Both the position numbers and the translations under genes were made by a program. Under the pieces are notes generated by a model, which saw only the letters and a list, made by a program, of their open reading frames with translations, made no database searches and was not told the origin of the DNA. Below, piece after piece: positions 22,086-34,123 of a stretch of 64,000 bases of DNA (position 1 is its first letter; each line of letters starts with the position of its first letter). The stretch is from Ulva prolifera (Eukaryota > Chlorophyta > Ulvophyceae > Ulvales > Ulvaceae): assembly GCA_023078555.1 (NCBI GenBank), contig CM041198.1:7673836-7737835 (forward strand). Reading direction: 5' to 3'.

Positions 22086-24450
22086 ATGAGCTGTGCAGCG
22101 TCTCCAGCGTACAGATTCGGCATCCTGAATACAACGTGCAGTACTGATTGTACTCTCGGGCGCAATGCAATCCGTCACTGCGAAAGTACCATGTCCGTGC
22201 TGGACACGAGTCGCTGGTTTAGCGAGTCGGCAGCAACAGACACTACCGACTGCGTACACGTGGAGCGTGAGCGGGGTAGTGTGCCAAGGTGCGACGTCTT
22301 GCAGTCTCACCGCGCACCCGTCACACACGGCCTGTCTGTTACAATGCAACAGACCCCTTGGCACATCACTTCTTCCCTGTGCTGTGCGATGTCATGCATA
22401 AGGGCCAGGTTCATTTTCCTGTCAAATGCAGCGTCGTCACAGCCACAAGAGAGCGGTCAGGCCAGTGAGGCACCGGAACCATCTGCGGCTGGTGCTGGCC
22501 CTGAAACAGAGCCACAAGTCTCACATGAGTCTATCGTGTTTCAAAACAATGGTTCCAAAGCAGAGGTGGCCGTTTCTGTGCTGCTTGGCTTCTCACTGCT
22601 ATACCTGGTGAGATTCCCTTCACTTGCGTCGGGGCTGATTCCCAAACACGCAAACCTGGCGCATGTGAAGCCAGACATTGATCCTCGATAGCCTTCGACT
22701 CCTTCCACATGTTTGAAACCGTGGTCAGGTGGCGGGCACCACATGTCTGAGTATTGGCATGTGCAAAGGGGAGCACAGCTTCCTCAACATCAATCTGGTG
22801 CCCATCGTTCGCAAGCAGTCATGAGCATACATTCTGACGAAAGCATCAGCAGTTATGATCAGTACCGTCCACACATGCTTCCTCATTTCCTGGCCTCAGC
22901 ATTGCCGCACCGGTACCGAAGCACCGTCGCTGGTGTGCAGCCGTTGACCTTGGCTTCAGTCGCCCGATACATCTGGTCCAAGTACACGTTCACGGACAAG
23001 CGGATGATCATCGAGTTCAGCTCGCCCATACGAAGTGCGCTCATTCCTCCTGCTAATTTCTCCTCACAGATGCCCAAATCAACACATTCGATGCCCTAAT
23101 CTGCCCGCCCTCCCAGTTGGAGAGTAGTAGGACATGCACCAGGTGTTCCCCCAGTCCAAAGCTCAGCAGAGTGACCACATGCATGATCTTTCGGGCTGCG
23201 CTGCAAGGGCCACACCACACAGGTCGAGGCCACCACCTCTGGCCTTGTGTCTGGGACAGTGCTGTGCTGCAGCGGTGGCTGACGTGCTTGCATGTGCAGA
23301 GGAGACCACCCAGATAACGTATGACAAGCTGCGGGAGGTCCGCAGCGTCAATCGAGGCTTTGGGCTATGGGGCGATATGGTGCGGTTCTGGCCTGTCCTG
23401 CCATCACTGCTCCGCCTTTCAGCAGACGCGAGACAGGCCTCTGCTTCCTGGAGCCTGTCGCAGTTCCGCAAACCTCTCAGGGACAGGAGGCAGCGGCGCT
23501 GGCACACCTGCCTTACAAGGGCTCCCGCCGATGCAGCTGATGCGTATGATTTCCTGCTGCGCGGCGCCCACACGTCGCTCGTTTGTGGCGTCTGCCCAAA
23601 CGCACGGGTTCTGCAGCTCTGAACGGTCGCCAGTTCCATTGTTCCACTGTTCCACTGTGCTCATGCTTATGGCTCCAGATGTTCACATGTAAATGCATCC
23701 CTATGTGTGCCCATGTGCACATCACTGTTGTGAAGCATGGTGAATTGTGCACAACCGGCGCAGCTGTGCTACATACACGCGCGTGATGCGCTGGATGTTG
23801 TGAAGAGCCGCCACTTCCTCCTGTGCAGCTGCCTAGCATCCATTCAGCATGCTCACGATTGATCAAACGGTACCTCCGAGGCCGCAGGGGCACTGCATGA
23901 GTCCACGCACCTGGTATGGGCGTGTGTCACTTTGCCATGCAACAGCAGCCCCTCTGCAAGCTCGCTGGGTGGCAGAGGCCGCTGCCACGTGCATGCAGCT
24001 ACATGTGAGCGGACAGTCCCGCGCCGTCCCGCGGTCTGGGCACAACCTGTTGCATGTGGCGACAACATGCGTTGCCGACACGTCTGCTGTTTGTGACGGC
24101 CAGCAGGATGGTGCAACACGCCTCTGCACATTGCCACCACAGGGTGATATGACATCAATTTGCGGTGCCTGGTCATGAGCAGAAGTTCGGCAGTTTGTGA
24201 GGATATCGTGTGTTGTACCACAGATTGGGTGGGCCAGCTATGGTATCGTGGTACTTGTGTCACCGGGTATGTGAGCCGTGAGGATTGCAGGGATGCAAGC
24301 CGGTGTTGAGTCCCTGAGGACAAGCAGTGATTGAGTTGCAGAGCTGTGCTGCAGGTCTTCTTCTTGAAGGACGGCAGCCGCCTGGAAATCGTAGGGATCG
24401 AGGACCCGCTGGCGATAAAAGCCTTCGTTGAGGGCCAGATGACGGTTTGA
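22086..24450 (+). CDS. Plastid PH-domain protein of the cyanobacterial type
   Basis: The last four exons join cleanly: an exon ending at 22607, then 22941-23034, 23300-23379 and 24355-24450 (stop TGA), with phases 0, 1 and 0. The spliced protein matches small PH-like membrane proteins of cyanobacteria and plastids. It shows ESIVFQNNGSKAEVAVSVLL, a hydrophobic stretch LLGFSLLYLPLTLASVARYI, SKYTFTDKRMIIEF, the signature SVNRGFGLWGDMVFFLKDGS and a final RLEIVGIEDPLAIKAFVEG. The transmembrane hairpin precedes the PH fold, so the protein probably sits in the thylakoid or envelope membrane. The function of the family is not established. The first exon is open from ATG 22086, but the frame before about 22425 is of doubtful coding character and may include an intron. 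The 975-bp third intron is unusually long for so small a gene. Confidence 0.8.
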
Positions 24451-26486
24451 GGCCCTGTGTAGGTGGTCAGCAATGGCAGTGACTGACGCTTGTGCATGGG
24501 AACAACGTCGTCTAGTCAATCCGCCACAAGCACACCGACCTGAATCGTTTCGTACTGAACGTTTGCATCATGTGTGAGTTTTGCCGGTAGCCAGGCCTGA
24601 CAGGCTCATTGGATTGAGGCTGGCAATGGCGCAGAGTGCACCCGCTGGGGTGTTTGAATGCACTGCCGGGTGCCCAAGTCGTGCATGGTGTTGGCAGCAC
24701 TGGTGCCAAGGTCACACAGTGGAGGGGTGCAATGTGACATGGCAGTCCTCGGCAGGCCGACCAATCTGTCGCGAAACACCACATGACAGGCAGCAACCGA
24801 TGATGCCTGTCTCACCAGTGCTTTTGTGTGATGGGTGGGGCGATCCTCTTTCAGACAGAGGTTTCTGTACATTTGAATCTCAGCTATGTCAGCTTATGGC
24901 GCTGTATCTCCGGAAACAGAACAGCGGGGGGAGGACTCCCAAGTAACCAGGACCTCAACATTCTGTTCGGAAAGCTAAACATGTTTGTGTGTGGCGCGGG
25001 CCTCGCGGTCCGGGTGTAAGAGTCGGTGTGGAACGCTGAGCCTGCAACCGTGCGGACGAAGTGGTGTGCACGTTGCACCGACACGAGCCGAGCCCTAGTG
25101 CACAAGCGTTGCGACGTGCTGGTACTGTGAAACAATGCCTCCAGTTGCAATACCTGGTAGGTTGCTTTGGTGCGCTGTGATACAATCCTCCGAGCTGTTG
25201 CAACTTGTATACGTGTTGAATTGTGTGTTCTCTTGCGTAGTCCTGACAGTTGTGGCTCAAACACAGCCACTTCACCATCGAACCTCTTTGTCGGGAATGT
25301 CTTTCCCGCGTTGGAGGTGTGCCCCCCTCATGAGGCCTCAGGCACGCCCAATGCGACGGAGTCGCGTGGAAGCCGCGCATGCTACAGATCGTCACAGTCT
25401 GCCATGCACGTCGTCGCGGTCTGATGTGCAAGTGACGCCGCAGCTGTACCTATCGAAAAGAAGCTGCTGCTCGTTTCGCGCACTTGGCCAGACCATAATC
25501 ATGCTGTCTACAACATGGCCACACTCTCCCCTCACCTACCCCGCTAAGCGATGCTAAGGCCTTTGCGATTGCATCATGCACCGCAAGACACCCCGTGCGC
25601 AGTGTGTAAAAAAACAAAGTCGGAGGACCAGTCCGTGCACACTGTACGTGCTGCACCAAAGCCATGAAGGACGGTACCGGCACTGTCATGGCATTTCAAC
25701 ACGCGCAGTCAAGACTCTAGAAGCAGGACTTGTTGAAAAGATTAGCTAGCCTCAGCGAGGGCCAAGTATTACATGCATTTCAGCCATCTTTTGGGTGTGG
25801 TGAGTAGGTGTGGCCAATGCCCAGCGCTTACCAAGTGATGAGAGGCCGTGTGGCATCTCGCCATAGTGGCGAGAAGGTGTATCCAAAGGTGCACTGGAGC
25901 CCCGTGCGCGGCAGGTATTCTAAAGCGTCACAGCATCGCGATTTCCCCCCAACGCAATATTGAACACAAATATTACTGCGGACTCTGTCCGTGGCTGGTT
26001 TCAGTGGAGCCTCCGCCTAGCAGCAACGTGTTCGCGTAGACATATCCTTGTGAAGCAATCATTGAACGCATTGCTTTCAACTGCTGATGTAATGAGCATT
26101 GATTTTGTTTCCGTCCGTGAATGCCCTTTTGGAGAACGCCGCTGTCCCGACCGTCAAGTCCCGTCGCGCTGCGGACGTGACTTCACACTAGAGCGGAGAC
26201 GCGACGCCTGCGTAATGTGCGCTCCGTGCAATGCGCAAGACCTGATCATCATTTTGTCACAGCTGCGAGGGCCCTGAATGCCTGCTTTTATGGCTTGTTG
26301 TGAAGCTCAGGAAATCAGCACACGCATCGAGAGCTCGATGGCGTACCCATTGCAGTGAAAGATTTCCCCGTATTCTTACAATCTTGAGGATGATACTATG
26401 CCTTCGTACAGACGTACGAGGTCACATTCTGTGAGACCGATTTCTAGTGGTTCTCGACATTGAGACGCGCGCAATCCGATCGAAAG
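24451..26486. other. Intergenic region, small candidate pieces only
   Basis: A plus-strand frame ending at 25019 encodes DLNILFGKLNMFVCGAGLAV after an acceptor at about 24950. It could be the last exon of a tiny gene, perhaps with ATG 24626 (MAQSAPAG before a GT), but the join is unproven. At 26339-26392 a short frame reads ELDGVPIAVKDFPVFLQS. The rest shows nothing I can support. Confidence 0.25.
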
Positions 26487-29400
26487 ATGGACCCATTTGA
26501 AGACACACCTTCAAAAGGTATTACATTGATTCACAGCCGTACTTTCTCGCTCGCTGTCGATGCTGTGTGCGTGTAGCAGTAGCCGCATCGCGGTACAGCG
26601 TGAATGTGCTTCGATGATGTCACCTTGAGCTGCACGGCAGCAACCTCCTGTCTCCAGGATTGTCAGTGGTCTCTTTCGCACTCACAGCAGCTGGTCACGT
26701 TTTTGTCGCGGCGACTTTACTAGCGTTCGTCGCCGACCGCTCGCCTGTCCCACTCAGCCTTGGCTGCCGTTGACGCGTACCTGGTCATCGGACGCGAAGG
26801 TAGCTCGAGATCGCAGCTCACCGTCTTCACGCGTATCATCCGCCCGCCATGATCATCTAGTGGAACTTCTGTCTGTTGAAATCAGGGAAGCCGGCCCGCA
26901 AGGATGAAGTTTGCTGTTCAGGCCTGCAGCACCTGTGTCACAAGGGCTACGACGCAACCCAGCCACCGCCGCAGAACACCCGCGCTCACGTGCTCTCCCC
27001 CTTCTCACCTCGCCTCCCTCTTCCGCAACATTCTCTGAACACGAGTCTTCTCAGCCACTCAGTCCCCCTTCGCCCCGGCATCCGCCACCACACCCCCTCC
27101 AAGCCGCACCATCGCCTCCGCCTCGTCGCGCATCTCCATGCAATGCTGCTGACACTCATCAAGCGGCGCCTGGTGCAGCCTTCGACATGCGTCAGGGCGA
27201 GGCTTCCGGGGCTGGCCCTCAAGTTGGCGCTTGTGACCGGGACGGGCGGGGGGCTGGGTCGACGCAGCAGCAAGCGTGCTCCCCGCCGCCCTCAACTTCG
27301 CCTCCAGCGCCACAGCTGCCAGGCCAATCGCAGGCCGAGCGGCCGCGGCCTGCAAGCCACACTCCGGAACCGCCGCAGCGCCCCCACACCACCCGCAGCC
27401 AGCCACTCAGCCTCGGCCGCAACGTCAACCTCCACAACGCGAAAATCTGCAACCACATCACCGAGAGCGTCAGAAAGCAGAGGTGCGGTCACTCCACCCA
27501 CAGCCTCGCCTCGCTGCGCGCTCGTATGCCACCCCGTTGCAGTCCCTCCCACGCTCCGTCCATGTGTCCAGACTCTGCGCCCCGGTCCACCGGGCCTCTT
27601 GCAACCGCTCTGTTGCCTTCAGGGGTGTGTTTCGCATGCATGTGGCGCCTGGGGGACTGCGTCTGTGCTCTGCGCCAGACTGACCTGCCCTTTGTATCCC
27701 TACTCCCCAACAGGCTTCTCATTACATGCTTTAATACATCTGTAAGCAGTTTTTGTGGCCACTGCTGCAGCTCCGCGCAGCACCCGCACCTCCTCGAGGT
27801 GAACTCGATCAAGCTCCACCAGGGCAACCTCATCATCTCCGAGGAGCAGACGAACGGCGGCTGCCTGCACGACTTCATCGGCAGCCTGCACGCCGCAGGC
27901 CTGCGCCAGGCGCCTGGCGGCGCGGCCGCGGAGTTCGCGGCGGCGCGGCTCTGCGTCGCGCGCAACGTCTTCCAGCAGATGGCCATCGTCGTCGAGTTCC
28001 TGCACCTGCACGGCCTCTGGGGCCTCGGGCTGACGCCGCGCTCCTTCTTCCTCAACTGGACGCCCGCCAAGTGCCTCATCCTGAAGCTGCGGCTGCCGAT
28101 GCTGTCGCTGGTGACCGTCGATGCGGCCGTCGCCGCGGTGCGCCCCCGCCGCCAGCGTGTCATTCCGAGCGACAGACACCGCGCACGCGACCTGCTCACG
28201 CTTTGCGGGCGCGCCCAGTCCCTAGACCACTCGCATGTTTTGCACCTGAGTTTGCGTGTGTGATCTCGCATGGTCGGCCTGCTGTGGTGGCATGCTGTGG
28301 CCTGTGCCCCAGAGCTTAGGTCACGTACCCTCGCACTGAAGCGATCCACCGTATCTGTGCAACAGCAGACTACTGCTACAGGCGGGGTGGTGGGTGCTCA
28401 TTGCAAATGGGGCGTCTCTCTGACCTTTCCATGCAGTCGCTGATCATAAATATCGCCAGTGCGTACAATGAAGGCATATGTGGTCCAGTTAATTCAGAGT
28501 TGTCAATGTCTTCTTCAGGATACGGCACAGTAAATTCAGATTTACTTGGCCTTACAATTACAAATCAGGCCTGTTTGAAACGAAAGAACATACAGAGTAA
28601 AGCTTCCGAACCAGCCCTCAGAGGCCTTGATGCGATGTGCTACAGCGAGGTTTGTGTACCACAGCTGCATGCTGCCACTGCAGCCTCGAGCACGGTCCGG
28701 AATGTGTACATGAAAGAGTTGTTTGCTTGCATCGTGTTTGTGCACAATGGTCGCTCCGTTGCCTGGTCCTGTGACACAGCGTGACACAGCAGTGCACACA
28801 CTGGCTAGCTGGTGTCCTGGCACTGACGTGGCACTGTAAAGGCACCTTGCCCCCAGGCGGCAGGTGCTCAGCAGGTGGGCCACTGAGCAGGTTCTGCCGG
28901 CAGCTGCATGATACTTGCAGCGGGCACCTGGGCAGGGCCGCCAAGTACCCCCTGTGAAGGTGGTGAGCGAGCACCGTTATTTCCAGCGGCTGCAGCTCGT
29001 GCAGTTTCGCGGCAGAGTGTCTATGGGAGAGAACACTTGACACGCATCGCCCCGGCGGTATTCTGCCTGTCTGTAGCGCTGCACATCTTCATATAGGCAA
29101 GGCAGCTTGTACCTGATCCTCTCACCGGCAATGCGGTAGCTGAGGGTCATGTACTGAGCAGAGCGGCTTCTGGCCCCTGCAGTGTCACATGGTCGACATC
29201 ATCTCTGCCTTTGTTCTTGTTTTCTCCTGATCGCTGTCACGTCCAGTGCATATTTCATCTGTCCTATTTGTGGTACCTCAGCCACCGCTCCCTCTGCTGC
29301 CAACCCCTGGCCGGGCACGCCGGTCCATGAGACAATGATGCATGTTTGTCCGCTTGCGGCGAGCCAGCAGTGCCGTGCAGGGTACTGATCGGGAGACGAA

Positions 29401-30556
29401 GATGCGCGAGGACGACGTGCGCTCGGTGTTCCTGCTCTCGCTGTTTGTGCTGCTCGGGCCGCACTGGAACAAGCGGCCGGACGTGACACAGGAGCCTCAG
29501 CTCGGCTTCGTAGGCGCCCTGCCGCTGTGGAGCGTCCCCTCAGGTGCGTCTCTGCCCGCAGCCGCCGGGCTGCTGCGTCTGGAGCAGGGAGAGGGGGGTC
29601 CTAGCGGAGTGGCTCCTGGTGGCCCTGCCGCGCTGTGCGGGTGTCACTCGGCGGCAGGTGGCTTGTGCGCTCCGGGTCCAGCGACAACAGGGGCCGGTCC
29701 TGCCCTCGCCACAGGGCTGCATCTTAGCACTGGTGCGGCGAATGCAAGCACTGATCTGTTTAGGGGCTGCGGATTCGGGGCTTATTAGGGGTGGGAGTCG
29801 CATGAGACAGTGGTACAGACGCCTGCCAGATGCTTCGTGAGCGGAAGGACGCGGCCTGTAGAGCAGCAGGGAGTGGGTGGGTCGGGGGAGCCACTGCAGA
29901 TGTGCCTGGCAGATACGCGTGTACTGCTGCATGGTGCCCATGCATGCCACCTTGCCTCGCTGCTTCCTGTACCTGATGGCTAGCCGATCGAATGAAAACG
30001 CGTGTCGGTCACATAGTGCAGTGTACAACATATCACATGGCACTGCGTCCGTTACACGCCAATGGCGCAGGCGGTGTCTACTTATTTCCGCGTCTGCGTC
30101 TCACCTCCTGGCGTTCCTCCGCATCCTGCCTTGCCTGTAATGCCCATCCACCTGCCGGATGGCGATGTGACTCGCCTCCGCACGCTGCACATGCTGACCG
30201 CGCTGTGCGCTCCGCCTGCAGATGAGGAGATCGCGGCGATGCCGGAGGTGCACCACACGTTTGTGCGGATCGCGCGCGACACCATGCTCGCGCGCACCGG
30301 CGCGGTCGTGCCCCTCGCAGAGCTCAAGCGCAGCACGTTCTTCCGGCAGGACCTGCCCAAGGGTGCCGAGCAGATGAACGAGCACCTGCTGCAGAAGCCG
30401 CGCAACGCGAAACGGGAACAGGCCGCCGCGACGGTGTCCCACCTCGTCGGCTCAGCGTTGCGGGCGCTGCAGCGGGACAGCGGCCCGTTCGGCTCGCAGC
30501 TGCCCGCCGCGACGCCGCGCCGCACCTCCCCGGCGCGGCCTGCCCTGCTGTTTTGA
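26487..30556 (+). CDS. SnRK2-like pseudokinase
   Basis: Supported exons are 27771-28110, 29381-29543 and 30222-30556, preceded by one ending at 27482; all junction phases agree. The order follows a SnRK2 kinase. A helix-C-like segment NHITESVRKQ is followed by SSAQHPHLLEVNSIKLHQGN, then NLIISEEQTNGGCLHDFI (hinge and alpha-D) and ARNVFQQMAIVVEFLHLHG (alpha-E). GLWGLGLTPRSFFLNW then stands where HRDLKLEN should be, and CLILKLRLPML where the DFG strand should be. The next exon resumes at MREDDVRSVFLLSLFVLLGP, the equivalent of DVWSCGVTLYVMLVGAYPF. The last exon gives LKRSTFFRQDLPKGAEQMNE, the SnRK2 HPWF..DLP..MN motif. The catalytic Asp, DFG and activation segment are therefore absent. The N-terminus (ATG 26487, MDPFEDTPSK, then a Ser/Pro-rich exon from about 26927) is provisional, and no glycine loop or VAIK lysine is evident. 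Confidence 0.7.
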
Positions 30557-32404
30557 TGCATTCACCCGCAGCTGCGGGGTGCCTGCGGCCGCGAGTCAGC
30601 GCATGCATGTATTGGAACGGTATGTGCCGGTGTGACTTGGCCGTTCGCGGAGCGTGCGGACGCTGTGACAGCGGGTGTTGCACGGTCAAGGCGGGCGTGG
30701 GCATCGCCCAATATGCACCTGCTGCGTGGGAATCGCGCATAGACCCCCTCGTGCTGGCTGTGCTGCGCTTCTGGCGGCGCGCCGCCTGCACGATGTGGCG
30801 TGGGGGGCCCGAGAGGATACATGTCTTGTGAACGGGTGGACGCGCCGCCCGCAGCCTATCTATCTATCTATCTGTTTGGTCAGCTAATCCTCTGTGGTTT
30901 GGTGGTGTGTACGCTGTCCATGCATGCTACTTGTTCAGCGGCACGTGCCAGGTGTCGCAGAGCTAGCCGCGGTGTGCGTCCGCGGGCTGACGGCCCTGTG
31001 CTGGGCGCTGGGCCTGCACTGGCAGCACTGTGAATGTGAGCTCGATGCGACGAGCACGGGAGAATGGTGGGGGGTTGTGGAGAAGCGAGAGGGGGAAGAG
31101 CGCCTCGTGTGTGGCACTCACCGCCCCCCCGCGCCGCATGGGGGATCCTGCAGCAGCCGCTTTCAATGGCCTGCTGCGGCGGATGGTAGTGTTTGCATGC
31201 TGTGCTGAGCTTCCGTAGGGCGTGCAGCATGGCGCCTTTCGTACTGGTCGCCCTGGGGTCGTTGTCTTTTGTCGGCACCGCAGTGGGGCGTGCTGATAGC
31301 TACGCTGTGGTGGAGCGTCTTCATTGCTGCACTGGGCTTGTAATTACATATGGGGCGGTTGATTCTGTCATGCATTCGTTCTGTTGTTTGGGCTGGCTGG
31401 CAGTGGTGCAGAGCAGCTGGGGTCTGGTGGCCATGGGGCAGCAGGAGCTGGTCACTGTCTTGGGGCCACACAGCAAGCAGGACGCGGGGCACTGTGGTGA
31501 AAAGGCATGGTGCATCGCACATCCTTGCGGCTTCCTTGGAGAGCTGCGTAATCTGACCCATTTCCCTGGCTTTCCATGATATGATGATACGTCAGCATCT
31601 GGAGGGGCGCTGTTCATTGCATCCAGCCAGTGAGCTTGTGCGCAGAGGCGCTTCCCTGCAGGTCATCTCAAATGTTTTTTTTATGTGCAGCATGGGTCCC
31701 CCTTCTAGGCAGGGTGTGTGCCCACATCCACTCCGCTGTGCGTTGGTATCGGCTGTCCTGCGCCCAGCATTCCAACGCCATGATGCGGGCTGTCACCCCG
31801 CATTGCACGTGCATACGCCAGCGCCTGGTCCATACGGGTGGTGTGCTGTGCATCTCCATATGATGCCCTGTAGCTGAATTTCTTTGACATCAAGCATTGG
31901 ATCTTTATCATGGTGAGGTTCATCGGTGTCCGATCGCAGCACACGGTGCTGCTTCAACGATCATTGTGAATTCGATTAGATATGGTCACTATCAATTGCA
32001 GAGCTGTAGCAGATACAGCATAGAGTACATTAACATGTTGTGGCATATCTGCTTTTCTGGATCTCCTGACAGATCTTGAATCCTTGCATCTACGATGCCT
32101 GATCCGGATCCAGCTTTACCTGGACACGAGGCCTACCCGTTGTACATGTGATTGTAAACTTGTGAATACTTGCCACTAGCGCATGCTGCGCTGTCGATGT
32201 CAGATATGCTCATATGCTCAGTCGGCATGCTCCTCACTGCAAAATCTATCGCGCATGCCTGGTCCAGAGTGGTGTGTTGCAGACAACAATGCAATTCTCA
32301 GGTGACAAATTCCATTAGTGAATGAATGTCAGTGCTTAAATTGTTGCATGTGAAGTGGTTGCCGTGGTAGCCTTGGCATCTATCGAAGGCCGAAGACACT
32401 GGCC
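30557..32404. other. Intergenic region
   Basis: Contains a (TATC)n microsatellite at about 30857-30873. No exon is supported on either strand; open frames are short and overlap between strands. Confidence 0.4.
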
Positions 32405-33666
32405 ATGGCTGTACCTGATAATGTTGGACATCTCGAGATTAAAGGCCTCTTTCCTTCCGTACAAAATGTCCTGGAGTCGCCCTCAAAGTCCGATTGGTCA
32501 GATGATGCTCAGAGCCGGTAGCCTCTGACAGCCGGCGTTGTGTACAGGCGCTACCTCAGAGATATTGCAGCGTCTTCATGTCAAGGCTGGATAGCCAAGG
32601 ATCCTTATCTGCTGGGTGTGTATGACCACTGGGTGTGTGCGGCACTGCTTGCACCATGATACGCCAACACTACCCAAGAGGGATGCCGCATGAATCACGT
32701 GACATGCTGCACCACTGACGGGCCCAAGCATTCGGACTGGTCTGGTGCAGCAATCTGCAAGTTGGGTGCTCAAACAAACTGCATGCTTTATGCATGCACT
32801 GGGCAGGTGAATAAAGTAAGATGTGACTTCACAAGCTGGAGTGGTGTTCATGTGGCAAACCCCTTGCCGCTTCAGCACGAAATCACCAGCCACTGCACAA
32901 TGAAACAACCCAACATGTGGAATCCTCTATTGAGAAGACATGACAAACAGGTCAGTGAAAGTCCATCCGCATTCAGTTGCAGAAGTCATGGAAGAGGATT
33001 CAATTAGGCGGACTAAGTATGTACGCTGGTGCCTGGTGCGTGATGCTCGCCTTCGGAGCTGATAGCTGATAATGTATAGAGGTGCTAAACAGTCATGACT
33101 GTTGCACTAGGCTCTGACCACACAGGCTACTGCACTAGAAAGTGGTCCGCGTCGCAAAAGCCTCACCCAGCAAACCTGTGACTGCATAGAGCAACGCAGG
33201 CCCATGAGCTTTGGCATTATAGATGTGCACACTGACCCGCATGTAGATCAAGTGTGTTGCATTCACTGAATTCGACTCTCCATGTCACCAGGAATTTGCA
33301 TGGCAGCGACGACCACATGTGGTCGTCATCTCAAAGGAATACGGCTGTGCACAGCCCTACGGAATTGTGGCCCATTACCGGCGTAACAAGGCCCAGTACT
33401 GCTGCACCATTTGGCAGGGGCTCTGCTGTCGAAAGAACAGTTGCCAGATGTCAGTGCAAACAGCGTGTTTTGTGGAAGGATACATTCATCGGAGTACATG
33501 CATGTTGATGTACCGGTGCCACGGGTCGGCAATGCCCGACGCATCGCGATGATGGAACCAGACGAATGATATTGATGCATGTGCGCCCGCTGGCGCGGGC
33601 GCACGCGACGCGTATTGGCAACCAATTCAATTTGTTGGCGGTGTGATTGCGAAGCCTTGCACTTAG
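32405..33666 (+). CDS. Candidate small gene or decayed gene of unknown function
   Basis: ATG 32405 opens MAVPDNVGHLEIKGLFPSVQ and continues NVLESPSKSDWSDDAQSR. A TAG then follows in frame. After 30 nt (32518-32547, GTAGCC...TGTACAG) the same frame resumes as RYLRDIAASSCQGWIAKDPY to a GT at about 32615. A later piece after an acceptor at about 33562 reads TNDIDACAPAGAGARDAYWQ and PIQFVGGVIAKPCT, ending at TAG 33664-33666; a phase-0 join would be possible. Other pieces in between (for example HVVVISKEYGCAQPYGIVAH near 33316-33375, after an acceptor at 33291) may belong too. Either there is a 30-nt intron, far below the smallest other intron here (75 bp), or the gene is broken by a stop. No homologue comes to mind. 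Confidence 0.3.
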
Positions 33667-34123
33667 AGTCAGGCCAGTACCGTGGAGCAGCGTTGCGTAG
33701 GCCTGGAGGTCCTGCAGCTGGGAAGTCCAGATACTGTGATCACAAATCGCTGCAGTGCACCAGCTTCGTGTCTTCAACTGAACGCTGCGTGCTGCGAAGT
33801 ACGGCGTCTGCACGACCTGCGCCTACTTCTGCTCTGGTTGGGATTCTCCGGACCTGGTCCCTTCAAATTGCTAGTTGTTGGATTGGCTAGCCAGGCGGTG
33901 CGGCACTCGCTCGTGAGCTTCCGGAATACGCTTTACAGGCCGGCTGATCTTGCTGAAAATTGCAGCTGTAGAAAATGGCAGAGGAGCTGCCATTTGAGAC
34001 TCTGAATCCTCGCTGCACTGCTACGCACTTCGTTAGTGATGGCCTTTGGGCGAATCACCACTGGCTCACCAGGATGCTTCACGTACTTGTGCATGCCGAC
34101 ATAGCATGACCCCAGCGGAGTTT

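Noticed and set aside
26339-26392. ELDGVPIAVKDF as an amidase/GatA signature or as the VAIK strand of the pseudokinase
   Set aside because: The frame ends in a stop after six codons and lies before the inferred start of the kinase gene. No second amidase block and no good splice donor support it.
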